A DNA stretch of 64,000 nucleotides from an uncultured Methylocystaceae bacterium (GTDB lineage: Bacteria > Pseudomonadota > Alphaproteobacteria > Rhizobiales > Beijerinckiaceae), in NCBI GenBank assembly GCA_903870245.1, contig CAIQCB010000033.1, positions 92,582 to 156,581 on the forward strand. The letters are read 5' to 3'. The first letter of the stretch is position 1. Each line of letters starts with the position of its first letter. The notes beneath the pieces are model-generated. The model saw only the letters and a list, made by a program, of their open reading frames with translations. It did not search any database and was not told the DNA's origin. The position numbers and the translations under genes were made by a program. Positions 36,148 to 46,099 of the stretch are shown here, piece by piece.

Positions 36148-38589
36148 ATGCTCAACCTCACCGAATATCGCCCCAAGGCGAACCGTCTTGCTGACTTTCT
36201 CCCCTGGGCGGCGCTGGTCGCTGACGGCGTCGTTCTCAATAAGGACGGCAGCTTTCAGCGCACGGCCCGCTTTAGAGGCCCTGATCTCGATAGCGCCGTT
36301 CCTGCGGAGCTCGTCGCCGTTTCGGCTCGTCTCAATAATGCGCTGCGCCGTCTTGGCTCCGGCTGGGCGGTGTTCTTTGAAGCCCAGCGCAATCCGGCGC
36401 TGGACTACCCCGTCAGCCATTTTCCAGATGTAGCGTCCGCTCTCGTTGATCAGGAGAGACGGGCGCAGTTTGAGGAAGAGGGCGTTCATTTTGAGTCCGC
36501 CTATTACCTGACGCTACTGTTTTTGCCGCCCGTTGAAGACGCCGCCCGAACCGAGAACTTTCTCTTTGAAGGGTTGGATCAGGGCGCTGGCGTGAATGGG
36601 CGCGAGATCCTCGCTAATTTTACCGATCATTGTGATCGGCTTTTGCAGCTCCTCGATGGCTTCATGCGTGATTGCGCCTGGCTCTCCAGCGAAGAGACGC
36701 TGACCTATCTCCACAGCGCGATCTCAACCAAACGACACCGGGTCCGAGTGCCGGAGGTTCCGGCCTATCTCGACGCGCTGCTGATTGATCAGCCGCTGAC
36801 AGGCGGTCTCGCGCCGATCCTGGGCTATCAGCATTTACGGATCCTGACCGTCACCGGCTTTCCGACTGTCACCACGCCTGGGATCCTGGACGAGCTCAAT
36901 CGGCTGGCTTTTCCCTATCGCTGGTCGACGCGCGCCATCATGCTCGACAAGCAGGACGCAACGAAGCTCCTGACCAAGATCCGGCGTCACTGGTTCGCGA
37001 AAAGAAAATCCGTCGCGGCAATCCTGAAGGAGGTGATGACCAATGAGGCGTCGACGCTGATCGACGCTGACGCTCAGAACAAGGCCATGGACGCCGATGC
37101 GGCGCTCCAGGAACTGGGCTCGGACAATATCGGTCAGGCCTATGTGACCGCCACCATCTGCGTCTGGGATGCAGATCCCAAGAAGGCGGATGAGAAACTG
37201 CGTCTGGTCGAGAAGGTCATCCAGGGCCGTGACTTCACCTGCATGGTGGAAAGCGTCAATGCGGTCGACGCCTGGCTTGGCTCCTTGCCCGGGCACGCCT
37301 ACGCCAATGTCCGGCAGCCGCCGCTTTCGACCATGAACCTCGCCCATATGATTCCGCTTTCAGCGGTTTGGGCCGGTCCTCTGTCTGACGAGCATTTTAA
37401 TCAGCCGCCGCTCTTCTTCGGGCGGACGGAAGGCTCCACGCCCTTTCGTTTTAGTCTCCATGTCGGAGATGTCGGACATACGCTCGTCGTTGGCCCAACC
37501 GGCGCCGGTAAATCTGTCTTGCTCGCCCTCATGGCGCTGCAGTTTCGGCGCTACCGCGCCTCGCAAATCTTCGCCTTCGACTTTGGCGGCTCCATACGCG
37601 CGGCCACCCTCGCCATGGATGGCGATTGGCGAGACCTGGGCGGTTCGCTCACGGATAACGCCATTGAACCTGTCGCCCTGCAGCCGCTCGCCCAAATAGA
37701 TGGGCTCGCTGAGAGAGGTTGGGCGGCGGATTGGATCGCCGACATTCTGGCGCGCGAGAAGATTGCGCTTAAGCCTGAGGACAAGGAGCAGATCTGGACG
37801 GCCTTATCTTCTCTGGCCTCAGCGCCAGTGCAGGAGCGCACGCTCACCGGCCTGTCTGTCCTTCTCCAATCGAAGCCGCTGAAGAATGCGCTCAAGCCTT
37901 ACTGCTTGGGCGGGGCTTATGGCCGTCTGCTGGACGCTGAGTCTGAGCGACTGGGCGAAGCCGATGTTCTGGCCTTTGAGACGGAAGGCTTAATCAAGAG
38001 CAACGCCGCGCCGGCGGTTCTGGCCTATCTGTTCCATCGGATTGAAAAGCGCCTCACCTGGCGGCCGACCCTCATCATCATCGATGAAGGCTGGCTGGCG
38101 TTGGATGATGAAGGCTTCGCCGGTCAGCTGCGCGAGTGGCTGAAAACCCTGCGCAAGAAAAACGCCAGCGTCATCTTCGCCACTCAGTCTCTCTCCGACA
38201 TTGAGAATAGCCCGATCGCTTCAGCGATTATTGAGAGCTGCCCGACGCGTCTGTTTCTGGCGAATGAACGGGCGATCGAACCGCAGATCTCGCGTCTCTA
38301 TCGCCAGTTTGGGCTGAATGATCGGCAGATCGAGATCCTGGCGAGAGCCACGCCCAAGCGTGACTATTACTGCCAGTCACGACGCGGCAATCGCCTCTTT
38401 GAACTCGGCCTTGGCGAGATCGCGCTCGCTTTCACCGCCGCATCCTCAAAAGCCGATCAGGCTGCAATCGCCCGTCTGTTTTCGGAACATGGCCGCGACG
38501 GCTTTGTCGCCGCCTGGCTGAAGCATCGAGGCCTCGGCTGGGCGGTCGACCTCATTCCAACCCTTACCTTCCCGGAGATCGATCTATGA
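36148..38589 (+). CDS. trbE: Conjugal transfer ATPase TrbE (VirB4-like)
   Basis: An 813-residue ATPase that powers pilus assembly. Walker A GPTGAGKSVLL begins at residue 449, and Walker B is TLIIIDEGWLALDD. It starts MLNLTEYRPKANRLADFLPW, the canonical TrbE N-terminus. ATG 36148 has GAGG 9 bases upstream; an in-frame TTG overlapping trbD is less likely. Its stop overlaps trbJ by 4 bases. Confidence 0.95.
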   Translation: MLNLTEYRPKANRLADFLPWAALVADGVVLNKDGSFQRTARFRGPDLDSAVPAELVAVSARLNNALRRLGSGWAVFFEAQRNPALDYPVSHFPDVASALVDQERRAQFEEEGVHFESAYYLTLLFLPPVEDAARTENFLFEGLDQGAGVNGREILANFTDHCDRLLQLLDGFMRDCAWLSSEETLTYLHSAISTKRHRVRVPEVPAYLDALLIDQPLTGGLAPILGYQHLRILTVTGFPTVTTPGILDELNRLAFPYRWSTRAIMLDKQDATKLLTKIRRHWFAKRKSVAAILKEVMTNEASTLIDADAQNKAMDADAALQELGSDNIGQAYVTATICVWDADPKKADEKLRLVEKVIQGRDFTCMVESVNAVDAWLGSLPGHAYANVRQPPLSTMNLAHMIPLSAVWAGPLSDEHFNQPPLFFGRTEGSTPFRFSLHVGDVGHTLVVGPTGAGKSVLLALMALQFRRYRASQIFAFDFGGSIRAATLAMDGDWRDLGGSLTDNAIEPVALQPLAQIDGLAERGWAADWIADILAREKIALKPEDKEQIWTALSSLASAPVQERTLTGLSVLLQSKPLKNALKPYCLGGAYGRLLDAESERLGEADVLAFETEGLIKSNAAPAVLAYLFHRIEKRLTWRPTLIIIDEGWLALDDEGFAGQLREWLKTLRKKNASVIFATQSLSDIENSPIASAIIESCPTRLFLANERAIEPQISRLYRQFGLNDRQIEILARATPKRDYYCQSRRGNRLFELGLGEIALAFTAASSKADQAAIARLFSEHGRDGFVAAWLKHRGLGWAVDLIPTLTFPEIDL

Positions 38590-39311
38590 AACGAAGACTT
38601 CTATCGAAACTGCTTGTTGGGACCTTCCTGCTCAGCGCACCGATAGCGCAGGCGCAGTTTGTCGTCTTTGACCCCAATAACTTCTCGCAAAACATCCTGA
38701 CGGCGGCGCGCTCCCTGGAGCAGATCAATAATCAGGTGACCTCGCTTCAGCATGAATCCCAAATGCTGACCAATGAGGCGCGCAACCTCACAAGCCTGCC
38801 GTATTCGTCCCTGCAGCAGCTGCAGTCCTCCCTGCAATCAACCCAGCAGTTGATCGGGCAGGCGCAAAACATCGCCTACAGCGTCCAGCAGGTCGATAAC
38901 GCTTTCCAGACCACCTACAGCCCGGCGAACGCCAGCCAGTCCGATCAGATGATGATCTCTAACGCCAGGCAGCGTTGGCAAAACGCGGTTGGGGCGTTGC
39001 AAGACGCCATGCGCGTGCAGGCCGGCGTCGTCGGCAATATCGACGTCAATGCGCAGGAGATGTCGGCGCTTGTTGGCTCCAGCCAATCGGCGGTTGGCGC
39101 ATTGCAGGCGACTCAGGCCGGCAATCAGATCCTCGCGCTTCAATCCCGCCAGCTTTCCGATCTCACCGCCGCAGTCGCCGCTCAGGGCAGGGCGCAAAGC
39201 CTTCAGCTTGCCCAACAGGCTGCCGCCCAGGATCAGGCGAAGGAGCAGATGCGCCGCTTCCTGACGCCAGGCGTCGGTTACCAGTCCACCAATGTCCGGA
39301 TGTTCCAATGA
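38586..39311 (+). CDS. trbJ: Conjugal transfer protein TrbJ (VirB5-like)
   Basis: A 241-residue periplasmic, Gln/Asn-rich helical protein. A signal peptide (1-23, ending APIAQAQF) is followed by a long coiled-coil region. VirB5-type proteins sit at the pilus tip or periplasmic stalk. Overlaps trbE and trbK by 4 bases. Confidence 0.92.
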   Translation: MKRRLLSKLLVGTFLLSAPIAQAQFVVFDPNNFSQNILTAARSLEQINNQVTSLQHESQMLTNEARNLTSLPYSSLQQLQSSLQSTQQLIGQAQNIAYSVQQVDNAFQTTYSPANASQSDQMMISNARQRWQNAVGALQDAMRVQAGVVGNIDVNAQEMSALVGSSQSAVGALQATQAGNQILALQSRQLSDLTAAVAAQGRAQSLQLAQQAAAQDQAKEQMRRFLTPGVGYQSTNVRMFQ

Positions 39312-39616
39312 TGAAAAAGCAACACGCCATCGAGATTGGCGGGCGCGTCGCGCTCGCTGGTCTCCTCCTTATCGGGCTCACCGCATTCGTGATCGAGCTC
39401 AACAAAAAACCAGATGCTCAGTTGGCAATGAATCTATCAGCGCCCTCAATCGTCGAAGGGCCGTTGGAGGCGGAGCTACGCTGGTGTCGCCATCTCGGTG
39501 ATGAAGCGCTGCAGGATAAGGCCTGCCTCAAGGCCTGGGCGCAGAATCGGGATCGCTTCCTCAAATATGCGCCGCCGAAGACATCACAGTATCCTGCCCC
39601 GTCAGAAGGCCACTAA
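39308..39616 (+). CDS. trbK: Putative entry-exclusion protein TrbK-alt
   Basis: A 102-residue protein with one N-terminal membrane anchor (about 13-29) and a periplasmic domain with two cysteines (in LRWCRHLGDEALQDKACLKAW). That pattern is typical of TrbK-alt proteins, which replace the lipoprotein TrbK of IncP and are thought to block entry of a second identical element. ATG 39308 overlaps the trbJ stop. Confidence 0.82.
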   Translation: MMKKQHAIEIGGRVALAGLLLIGLTAFVIELNKKPDAQLAMNLSAPSIVEGPLEAELRWCRHLGDEALQDKACLKAWAQNRDRFLKYAPPKTSQYPAPSEGH

Positions 39617-39618
39617 AC

Positions 39619-40869
39619 ATGGGCGGCACTGGCGTCATCGACCGTTTCCTCTCGGTCTTCACCCAATATATCGATAGCGGCTTTGGCCTTTTGAATGGGG
39701 AAGCAGCCTATCTCGCAAGCACGCTGATCGTGATTGATGTGACCCTTGCGGCCCTGTTCTGGGCGTGGGGCGCGGATGAGGAGATTCTGGCGAGATTAGT
39801 GAAGAAGACGCTGTTCGCCGGCGTCTTCGCCTATCTGATTGGCAATTGGAATCACCTGGCGCGAATCGTCTTTGAGAGTTTCTCGGGTCTTGGCCTGAGA
39901 GCCTCTGGCGCCGGCTTCTCAGCGGCCGAGTTCCTGCACCCAGGACGCATCGCGCAAGTTGGCGTTGATGCAGGTCGACCGCTGCTCGATTCCGTCTCCA
40001 ATCTCATGGGCTATGTCTCGTTCTTCGAGAACTTCGCCCAGATCATCATCCTGCTTTTCGCCTGGGCAATTGTTTGTCTCGCTTTCTTCATTCTGGCGAT
40101 CCAGCTCTTTGTCACGCTGATCGAGTTTAAGCTGACGACGCTGGCGGGATTTATCCTCATTCCCTTTGGGCTCTTCGGGAAGACCGCCTTCGCGGCCGAA
40201 CGGGTGCTCGGCAATGTGATCTCGTCCGGCGTCAAGGTTCTGGTTCTGGCTGTGGTGGTCGGCATTGGCTCAACGCTCTTCTCACAGTTCACCACGGGCT
40301 TTGGCGCGGCGCAGCCAACTGTTGATGACGCGCTGACGATTGTTCTGGCTTCGCTCTCCTTGTTGGGCCTTGGGATCTTCGGGCCGGCTGTCGCCAATGG
40401 CATCGTCTCTGGCGGTCCGCAGCTTGGAGCGGGATCCGCAATCGGCGCCAATCTCGCTGCCGGCGGGATGGTCGCGGCTGGCGCCGGGTTAGCGTCAGCA
40501 GGCGGATCATCGCTCTCAAGCGCGGCGTCTACGCTTGCGAGCAAGGGCGCCTATGCTGCTGGCGGCGCCTCAGGCGCCTATCAAGCAGGTGGCTTCGCAG
40601 GCGTTGCAGGCGCAGCGGCAAGCGTCATGAGCAGTCCGCTCCGTTCAGCCGCTGCAACCCTCCAATCGAGCTTTGTGTCAGGCACGAGCGGAAGTTCTAG
40701 CACCCCCCTGAATGGCGGCGGCGCGTCATCAAGCGACGGACCGCCCGACTGGGCGCGTCGCATGCGCCGCAATCAACTCATCACCAATGGCGCCTCCCAA
40801 ACCATTCATGCCGTCAAATCGGGCCATGAGGGCGGTGGCGGTTCCTCCGTCGATCTCTCTGAAGGATAA
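39619..40869 (+). CDS. trbL: Conjugal transfer protein TrbL (VirB6-like)
   Basis: A 416-residue polytopic inner-membrane channel component with about six TM helices between 30 and 265, then a Gly/Ala/Ser-rich C-terminal tail typical of TrbL. It starts 2 bases after trbK. Confidence 0.92.
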   Translation: MGGTGVIDRFLSVFTQYIDSGFGLLNGEAAYLASTLIVIDVTLAALFWAWGADEEILARLVKKTLFAGVFAYLIGNWNHLARIVFESFSGLGLRASGAGFSAAEFLHPGRIAQVGVDAGRPLLDSVSNLMGYVSFFENFAQIIILLFAWAIVCLAFFILAIQLFVTLIEFKLTTLAGFILIPFGLFGKTAFAAERVLGNVISSGVKVLVLAVVVGIGSTLFSQFTTGFGAAQPTVDDALTIVLASLSLLGLGIFGPAVANGIVSGGPQLGAGSAIGANLAAGGMVAAGAGLASAGGSSLSSAASTLASKGAYAAGGASGAYQAGGFAGVAGAAASVMSSPLRSAAATLQSSFVSGTSGSSSTPLNGGGASSSDGPPDWARRMRRNQLITNGASQTIHAVKSGHEGGGGSSVDLSEG

Positions 40870-40874
40870 AAACC

Positions 40875-41558
40875 ATGTTTCAACGTGTCACCGTGCGCTA
40901 TGCGCGCACGCCCGAACCGGAAACCCCATTCCAGAAAGCCGGTCAGGTCTGGGATGAACGTATGGGCTCCGCCCGCGTTCAGGCGAAGAACTGGCGGCTA
41001 ATGGCCTTTGGGTCGCTGGTTCTTTCCATGGGACTATCTGCTGCGCTGATCTGGCAATCCGCCAGAGGGACGGTCACGCCCTGGGTCGTGCAGATCGATA
41101 AACTCGGACAGGCTCAGGCGGTTTCGCCGGCGACAGCCGATTACAAGCCCACCGATCCGCAGATCGCCTATCACCTCGCGCGCTTCATTGAAGAAGTTCG
41201 TGGGATCCCGGCGGATCCCGTCATTCTGCGTAACCAATGGCTGCGCGCCTATGACTATGTGACGGATATGGGGGCAGTGGCGTTGAATGATTTTGCCCGG
41301 GCCAATGATCCCTTCAGCAATCTCGGCAAGCAGCAGATCGCCGTCGAGGTCTCAAGCGTGATCCGCGCTTCCCCGGATTCTTTTCGGGTTGCCTGGACAC
41401 AGCGGCGTTACGAGAACGGCAATCTTGCAGCGACCGAACGCTGGACCGCAATCCTCTCCATTCTTTTGCAAACACCGCATGACGCCGATCGTCTGCGCAA
41501 GAACCCGCTCGGCGTCTACGTCAACGCCATCAATTGGTCGAAGGAGCTCAGCCAATGA
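40875..41558 (+). CDS. trbF: Conjugal transfer protein TrbF (VirB8-like)
   Basis: A 227-residue bitopic protein: one TM helix (about 36-56) then a periplasmic VirB8-like domain (PTDPQIAYHLARFIEEVRGIPADP; LGVYVNAINWSKEL at the end). It is a core scaffold of the secretion channel. Its stop overlaps the trbG ATG by 4 bases. Confidence 0.93.
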   Translation: MFQRVTVRYARTPEPETPFQKAGQVWDERMGSARVQAKNWRLMAFGSLVLSMGLSAALIWQSARGTVTPWVVQIDKLGQAQAVSPATADYKPTDPQIAYHLARFIEEVRGIPADPVILRNQWLRAYDYVTDMGAVALNDFARANDPFSNLGKQQIAVEVSSVIRASPDSFRVAWTQRRYENGNLAATERWTAILSILLQTPHDADRLRKNPLGVYVNAINWSKELSQ

Positions 41559-42589
41559 ATAGAAACTCGCAATCTTCCGTAATGAAAGTTGGAGCTTTGC
41601 GTAGTGCGGCGCCAATGGCGCTGCTCGCCTCAGTGGCGCTGGCAGGCTGTTCAACGACATTAGCCGCGCCACCGATCGCCTATGACGATATGGCCGTGCC
41701 CGCTGTTCTGGAGAAAGAGCCGAAGAAACCGCTCAAGATTGTCGCGATCCCCAAGGTCCTGCCAATGCCGGGACAGCTAAAACCTGTCTCCAATAAAAAG
41801 GGACCAGAAGAGAAGCAGGAATCCGCTGAACCTACAGAGCGCGTCAATAAGGCGAACGCCGCTGCGCGGGTGGAGCCGGTGAAGGATGGTTTCATCAACG
41901 CTGTGCAGGTTTATCCCTATTCTTCGGGGGCGCTCTATCAGGTCTATACGGCTCCAGGACAGATCACCGACGTCGCTTTGCAAGATGGCGAACAGCTCGT
42001 TGGTTCCGGTCCTGTCGCGGCTGGCGACACGGTGCGCTGGATTATCGGTGACACCGAAAGCGGCTCTGGCTCCTCCAAGAAGATCCACATTCTGATCAAG
42101 CCGACGCGGGCGGATCTGATCACTAATCTGGTGATCAATACGGATCGCCGCACTTATCTGCTGGAGCTCCGCTCCAAGCCTTCAACCTATATGGCCTCGG
42201 TGTCCTGGCTCTATGCACAGGATGAGCTGATCGCGCTGCGACAGGAAAATGCCGCGCGCGAAGCAGTCCTGCCAATCGATAGCGGCGTTGATGTTTCAAA
42301 ACTGCAGTTTCGTTATGAGATCACGGGCGATACGCCGCCCTGGCGTCCGCTGTCAGCGTTTGATGACGGCTCCAAGGTCTATATCGAAATGCCGCGTGGG
42401 CTCTCTCAAGGAGAAGCGCCGCCGCTGTTTGTCATTGGCTCGGAAGGTGAAGGCCAGCTCGTCAATTACCGCGTCCGCAAGAACTATTACATCGTCGACC
42501 GGCTCTTCGCCGCCGCAGAACTTCGTCTCGGTGGACGCACCCAACAGACTGTTCGGATCACGCGCAACGAGGGAGGCTGGTTTTGGTGA
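41555..42589 (+). CDS. trbG: Conjugal transfer protein TrbG (VirB9-like)
   Basis: A 344-residue outer-membrane core-complex lipoprotein. The signal peptide ends in LALAGC-like LASVALAGC (lipobox cysteine about residue 32). The middle is Pro/Lys-rich, followed by the VirB9 beta domain (IQ-type VYPYSSGALYQVYTAPGQITDVALQDGE). ATG 41555 overlaps trbF. Confidence 0.93.
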   Translation: MNRNSQSSVMKVGALRSAAPMALLASVALAGCSTTLAAPPIAYDDMAVPAVLEKEPKKPLKIVAIPKVLPMPGQLKPVSNKKGPEEKQESAEPTERVNKANAAARVEPVKDGFINAVQVYPYSSGALYQVYTAPGQITDVALQDGEQLVGSGPVAAGDTVRWIIGDTESGSGSSKKIHILIKPTRADLITNLVINTDRRTYLLELRSKPSTYMASVSWLYAQDELIALRQENAAREAVLPIDSGVDVSKLQFRYEITGDTPPWRPLSAFDDGSKVYIEMPRGLSQGEAPPLFVIGSEGEGQLVNYRVRKNYYIVDRLFAAAELRLGGRTQQTVRITRNEGGWFW

Positions 42590-43818
42590 ACGAGCCTATC
42601 AACCCCTCTGAGATCTCATCCACTCAGTCTGAAGGTGGCATGATCCAAGGCTTCTTCATCCGTGGAGAGATGCCCAGGGTCGTCCAGCTTTCAACGAAAG
42701 TCGTGATGGGTATCGCAGTTCTTGGCGGACTAGCGATTGCCGGGGCCTTTTATTGGGGCATGCAGCAAAGGAAAGCTGCCGAGGCGCAGCAACAAGAGCT
42801 GATTGGCGCAGAACAAAAGGCGCGAGCTGAAGGGATCAACATGCTCCCCAAGGACTACGCTGGCATGCCGCGTGAGACGCCGAGACTTGGTCCTGCGCTC
42901 CCCGGCGATCTGGGGCGCCCCATGTTGCACGCGGGCGTTCTGCCGGGGGCGACAATCGGGAGCGCGGCGCCTGTCGATCCGGAGGTTCAGCGCCAGAACC
43001 AGGAGATTGAGGCGGCGCGCGTGAGCCGTCTCTTTGCGACCGCCAATATCCGGCAGGCGTCCGGGGCGGGCGCGACGGCAATTCCGGCTGTTGCAACCGC
43101 AGCTGGGAATACAGCCCAAAGCGCGCTCTTCGCCAATGACGAGACATTCGCTCAAAGCGGTCAGGACAGAAAAATCGCCTTTGTGAATGCGACGGGGGAT
43201 AGCAAGGCGGTCAGCAATAACCGACTGAGATCTGCCGCTTCACCCTTCATCATTCAGGCAGGGACAATCATTCCGGGCGCGCTGCTGACCGGCATCCGTT
43301 CTGATCTGCCGGGCGAAATCACGGCCCAGGTGACGGAGCAAGTCTATGACAGCCCTACCGGCCAGGCATTGCTGATCCCGCAAGGCTCAAGGCTGATTGG
43401 CTCCTATGACAGTCAGGTCGCTTTTGGGCAGTCTCGTGTTTTGCTGGTTTGGACGAGGCTGATCCTCCCTAATGGCAAATCCATTCTGCTGGATCGTCAG
43501 AAGGGCTCCGATGTCGCTGGCTACTCCGGTCTCGAAGATGAGGTCGATAATCATTGGGGCGCGCTGTTCAAAGCGGCGGCGGTCTCGACGCTACTCAGCG
43601 TTGGGAGTCAGGTTGCAGTCGGTAATAGCGACAATCAACTCCAGCAGGCCATGGCTCAGGGAGCGGCGCTGGGATTCAACCAAATTGGCCGTCAGATCAT
43701 TGGTCGCAATCTGAATATTCAGCCGACGCTAACGATCCGGCCAGGATTTATGGTCCGGGTGATCGTCAATCGAGATCTGATCCTGGAGCCCTATAAGACG
43801 GAAGGAGACAATCCGTGA
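42586..43818 (+). CDS. trbI: Conjugal transfer protein TrbI (VirB10-like)
   Basis: A 410-residue protein spanning both membranes: cytoplasmic N-terminus, TM (about 38-60), Pro/Gln-rich periplasmic linker and C-terminal VirB10 barrel domain (IQAGTIIPGALLTGI; LLIPQGSRLIGSYDS; FMVRVIVNRDL). GTG 42586 overlaps the trbG stop and has GGGAGG 9 bases upstream. Confidence 0.94.
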   Translation: MNEPINPSEISSTQSEGGMIQGFFIRGEMPRVVQLSTKVVMGIAVLGGLAIAGAFYWGMQQRKAAEAQQQELIGAEQKARAEGINMLPKDYAGMPRETPRLGPALPGDLGRPMLHAGVLPGATIGSAAPVDPEVQRQNQEIEAARVSRLFATANIRQASGAGATAIPAVATAAGNTAQSALFANDETFAQSGQDRKIAFVNATGDSKAVSNNRLRSAASPFIIQAGTIIPGALLTGIRSDLPGEITAQVTEQVYDSPTGQALLIPQGSRLIGSYDSQVAFGQSRVLLVWTRLILPNGKSILLDRQKGSDVAGYSGLEDEVDNHWGALFKAAAVSTLLSVGSQVAVGNSDNQLQQAMAQGAALGFNQIGRQIIGRNLNIQPTLTIRPGFMVRVIVNRDLILEPYKTEGDNP

Positions 43819-44036
43819 CTAAACTCAGACTAGGCCCGATCCTGGATGACAAGCCGATTAAAATGACGGTGGAGGTCCCTGCGGAGCTGCATCGGGCGTT
43901 GAAGCTATATGCAATTGCGATGACCCGCGAGAATGGTGGCGTGGCGATTGACCCATCAAGGCTCGTGGCCCCAATGCTGGATCGGTTCATGAAAGGCGAC
44001 AAGGCATTTGCAAAAACTATGAAATCGAAAGTCTGA
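43815..44036 (+). CDS. DUF2274 family protein
   Basis: A 73-residue protein starting with TKLRLGPILDDKPIKMTVEVPAELHRALKLYA, the standard DUF2274 form, always the last gene of alphaproteobacterial trb operons. It may be a small ribbon-helix-helix regulator; the function is not established. GTG start overlapping trbI by 4 bases. Confidence 0.88.
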   Translation: MTKLRLGPILDDKPIKMTVEVPAELHRALKLYAIAMTRENGGVAIDPSRLVAPMLDRFMKGDKAFAKTMKSKV

Positions 44037-44125
44037 GAAGATCTGTAATCAAAGCAGATCTGCTGCTCAAGTCACCATGACGCCAGAACTTAAGGCGCTA
44101 AATCATAAAGATTTTGATGATTAGC

Positions 44126-44158
44126 GGGCGCGTCAGTCCCAGATATACTGACGCGCCC
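44126..44158. terminator. Strong 12-bp stem-loop downstream of the trb operon
   Basis: GGGCGCGTCAGT (44126-44137) pairs perfectly with ACTGACGCGCCC (44147-44158) around a 9-nt loop, 90 bases after DUF2274. It lacks a U-run, so it may be a rho-assisted or 3'-end-stabilising hairpin, or a protein-binding site. A weaker AGATCTG/CAGATCT inverted repeat lies at about 44039-44061. Confidence 0.5.
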
Positions 44159-44888
44159 ACCCATCTTCATGCAAAGTAAAATATGCTTACAGGCAGCTGG
44201 TCCATATGACGGCCAGCCTAGTGGGCTACGCACGGGATCGCCGCCATTCCCACATCCATGCTTGATCCGCCCCAGCGTGCGGCGTCTCCCATGGTCCCCG
44301 CGCTTATTGGGTCCGGGTCCCCTTAAAATGCGTTCAGACTTCTGATGCTTCAGCAATTGGGGCGAGGGTTTTGAGTTCAGCGATTATCTCAAATTAACTG
44401 AAATAGTCCTGTTCATGGCTTACAATCCCGCCGCCACTCCCACACTGCAGTCTATATGCAAATGAAATGGAAGATGTTGCCGAAAAAGGGCAGGAAATTG
44501 CCCATATGAGCGAGCGTCACAGCTGAGAGTATAGCTTGAAAAACAATAATGAAATCAGAGAAGTATATGACCGAAGAGAAACCATCGGCGCGGCGCGAGC
44601 GACAATTAGGTGAAATATTGTCCCTAAAAATGTCCCTAAAGATGTCCCTGATCTGACCAGCAGATATGATTGAAGGGCGCCGATCTGCAAAAGATCGATC
44701 ATGCAGCTATACAACGACTAGCGTATACATGATCGCGTGGCGGTCTTTTCAGATCTTCTTAGAAGCGACCACATGCCCCCAAACGGCCCTTCAATTTAAT
44801 TTGGGCTGAAAAAGATCCCGGGTGGTTCTGGTGCTTCCAGAGAGAGAGCTGATCAACGGCGGCCAAATGACAGACATCACAGTCAGCT
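44159..44888. other. Intergenic region with short repeats, no supported gene
   Basis: 730 bases between the conjugation operon and the LysR gene. It has a pair of GCCGCCAYTCCCACA direct repeats (about 44239 and 44430) and three tandem TGTCCCTAA-like units (44620-44650). No frame has a convincing ribosome binding site or family match. It could contain the end of the conjugation module. Confidence 0.45.
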
Positions 44889-45788
44889 TTATGGACAGCA
44901 AGAGCGACGTCTTTCAGCTGCCATAGAGCGTGCGAGCTCAAGAAATTGATGAAAGGCAGGATTGTCATTGTCTGAACGCCACACCCCATAGAAGCGCACA
45001 TGCAGATCAGCATTTGAGATGGATAGATATGCAAGGTCGGGGTGACGTTCGCGCTCCTCGGGCATTCGCGTAATAACAAAACCCAAACCAATGCTTGCAA
45101 GATGAAGTAAATCCTCTCGTTTAACGTTTTTGAATTCAATGCTTGGCGTCCAGCCTCTTCTCTTAAAATTATTTACAATGATATGCGCACTGGCGGACTG
45201 TTCCCTGGCTAGAAAATGTTCGTTTTTCAAATCCTCCCAATTCAGGGATTTGCGTTTGGCGAGGGAATGAGATTTCGGCAAAGCAATAATTGCTGGAACC
45301 GACCAAAATTCCTCAGCATCAAGTTCCGCTTGTGGAGCTAGGGCTGTCAGAAAACAAATATCTATTTTACCATGCTTCAGATCGGCAATGCTCTTATTTT
45401 GATCGCTTTCAATGAATTCAAGATTAATTAGAGGGTGGAGGCTTTTATAAAGAGAAAGCATATCCCTCAGAAAATCTTCGGATAGCGAGATTTGCAACCC
45501 CAGTCTAACGGAGCCTTGCTCACCTCGTCCGGCTTGAGTGGCGCGGGTTGCGGCATCTGTAATGACTTGGATTGCTTCTCTACATTGATCCAAAAAAACT
45601 TTTCCAGCTTCAGTAGGGTGAACACCTTTCGCATTTCGTATAAACAAAGTGGTTCCAATTGACTTTTCAAGATGTCGGATGCGTTGACTAATCGTGGGCT
45701 GCCGAATGTTGAGAATTCTGGCGGCAGAACTGAGGCTTTTCTCTTCTACTACGATAATGGCGTAATAAATTGCGAGGAGATCTAACAT
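44889..45788 (-). CDS. LysR family transcriptional regulator
   Basis: A 299-residue regulator. The N-terminal winged HTH (LAIYYAIIVVEEKSLSSAARILNIRQPTISQRIRHLEKSIG, about 4-43) and the effector-binding domain (about 90-290) are complete. Length is typical. Target genes and ligand are not evident. It is oriented away from the GmrSD gene, with a 311-base divergent region that may hold its operator. It is AT-richer than the trb genes. Confidence 0.88.
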   Translation of the reverse strand: MLDLLAIYYAIIVVEEKSLSSAARILNIRQPTISQRIRHLEKSIGTTLFIRNAKGVHPTEAGKVFLDQCREAIQVITDAATRATQAGRGEQGSVRLGLQISLSEDFLRDMLSLYKSLHPLINLEFIESDQNKSIADLKHGKIDICFLTALAPQAELDAEEFWSVPAIIALPKSHSLAKRKSLNWEDLKNEHFLAREQSASAHIIVNNFKRRGWTPSIEFKNVKREDLLHLASIGLGFVITRMPEERERHPDLAYLSISNADLHVRFYGVWRSDNDNPAFHQFLELARSMAAERRRSCCP

Positions 45789-46099
45789 TTCAAATCTCCT
45801 TTTAAATAAAGTTGCTCCGTCGCAGCTATAACAGCCACCCTACTTCTCCGATGCTCTACGACCAAAACGGGAAATATCATGGTAACCTGATTACGAACCC
45901 ATTCAGCCCGTGACCAACCCCGAACCCATATGTTAGATACGGCAACTAACATTCGCTAGACAGTATCAATGATACTTACACAGCAGGCCGGATTTGCCAG
46001 TAGATGATATTCTGGCCGTTGCTCTAGACGTATGCACTAACTAGTTGCTAACATTAGAGATGATATTTCCTTTTTCGAGTTAGTCAAAGGGGCCGCGTG
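45789..46099. promoter_or_regulatory. Divergent LysR / GmrSD promoter region with palindrome
   Basis: Noncoding. AGTATC AAT GATACT at 45962-45976 is a perfect 15-base interrupted palindrome, about 120 bases upstream of the restriction gene, and is a candidate operator. No gene is visible. Confidence 0.4.

Noticed and set aside
44236..44443. GCCGCCAYTCCCACA direct repeats as attachment sites
   Set aside because: Only about 15 bases, about 190 bases apart, with no recombinase nearby and no resemblance to the tRNA end.
44549..44660. Short frame ending in repeated SLKMSLKMSL
   Set aside because: Too short, built on a simple DNA repeat, without a ribosome binding site or homology.
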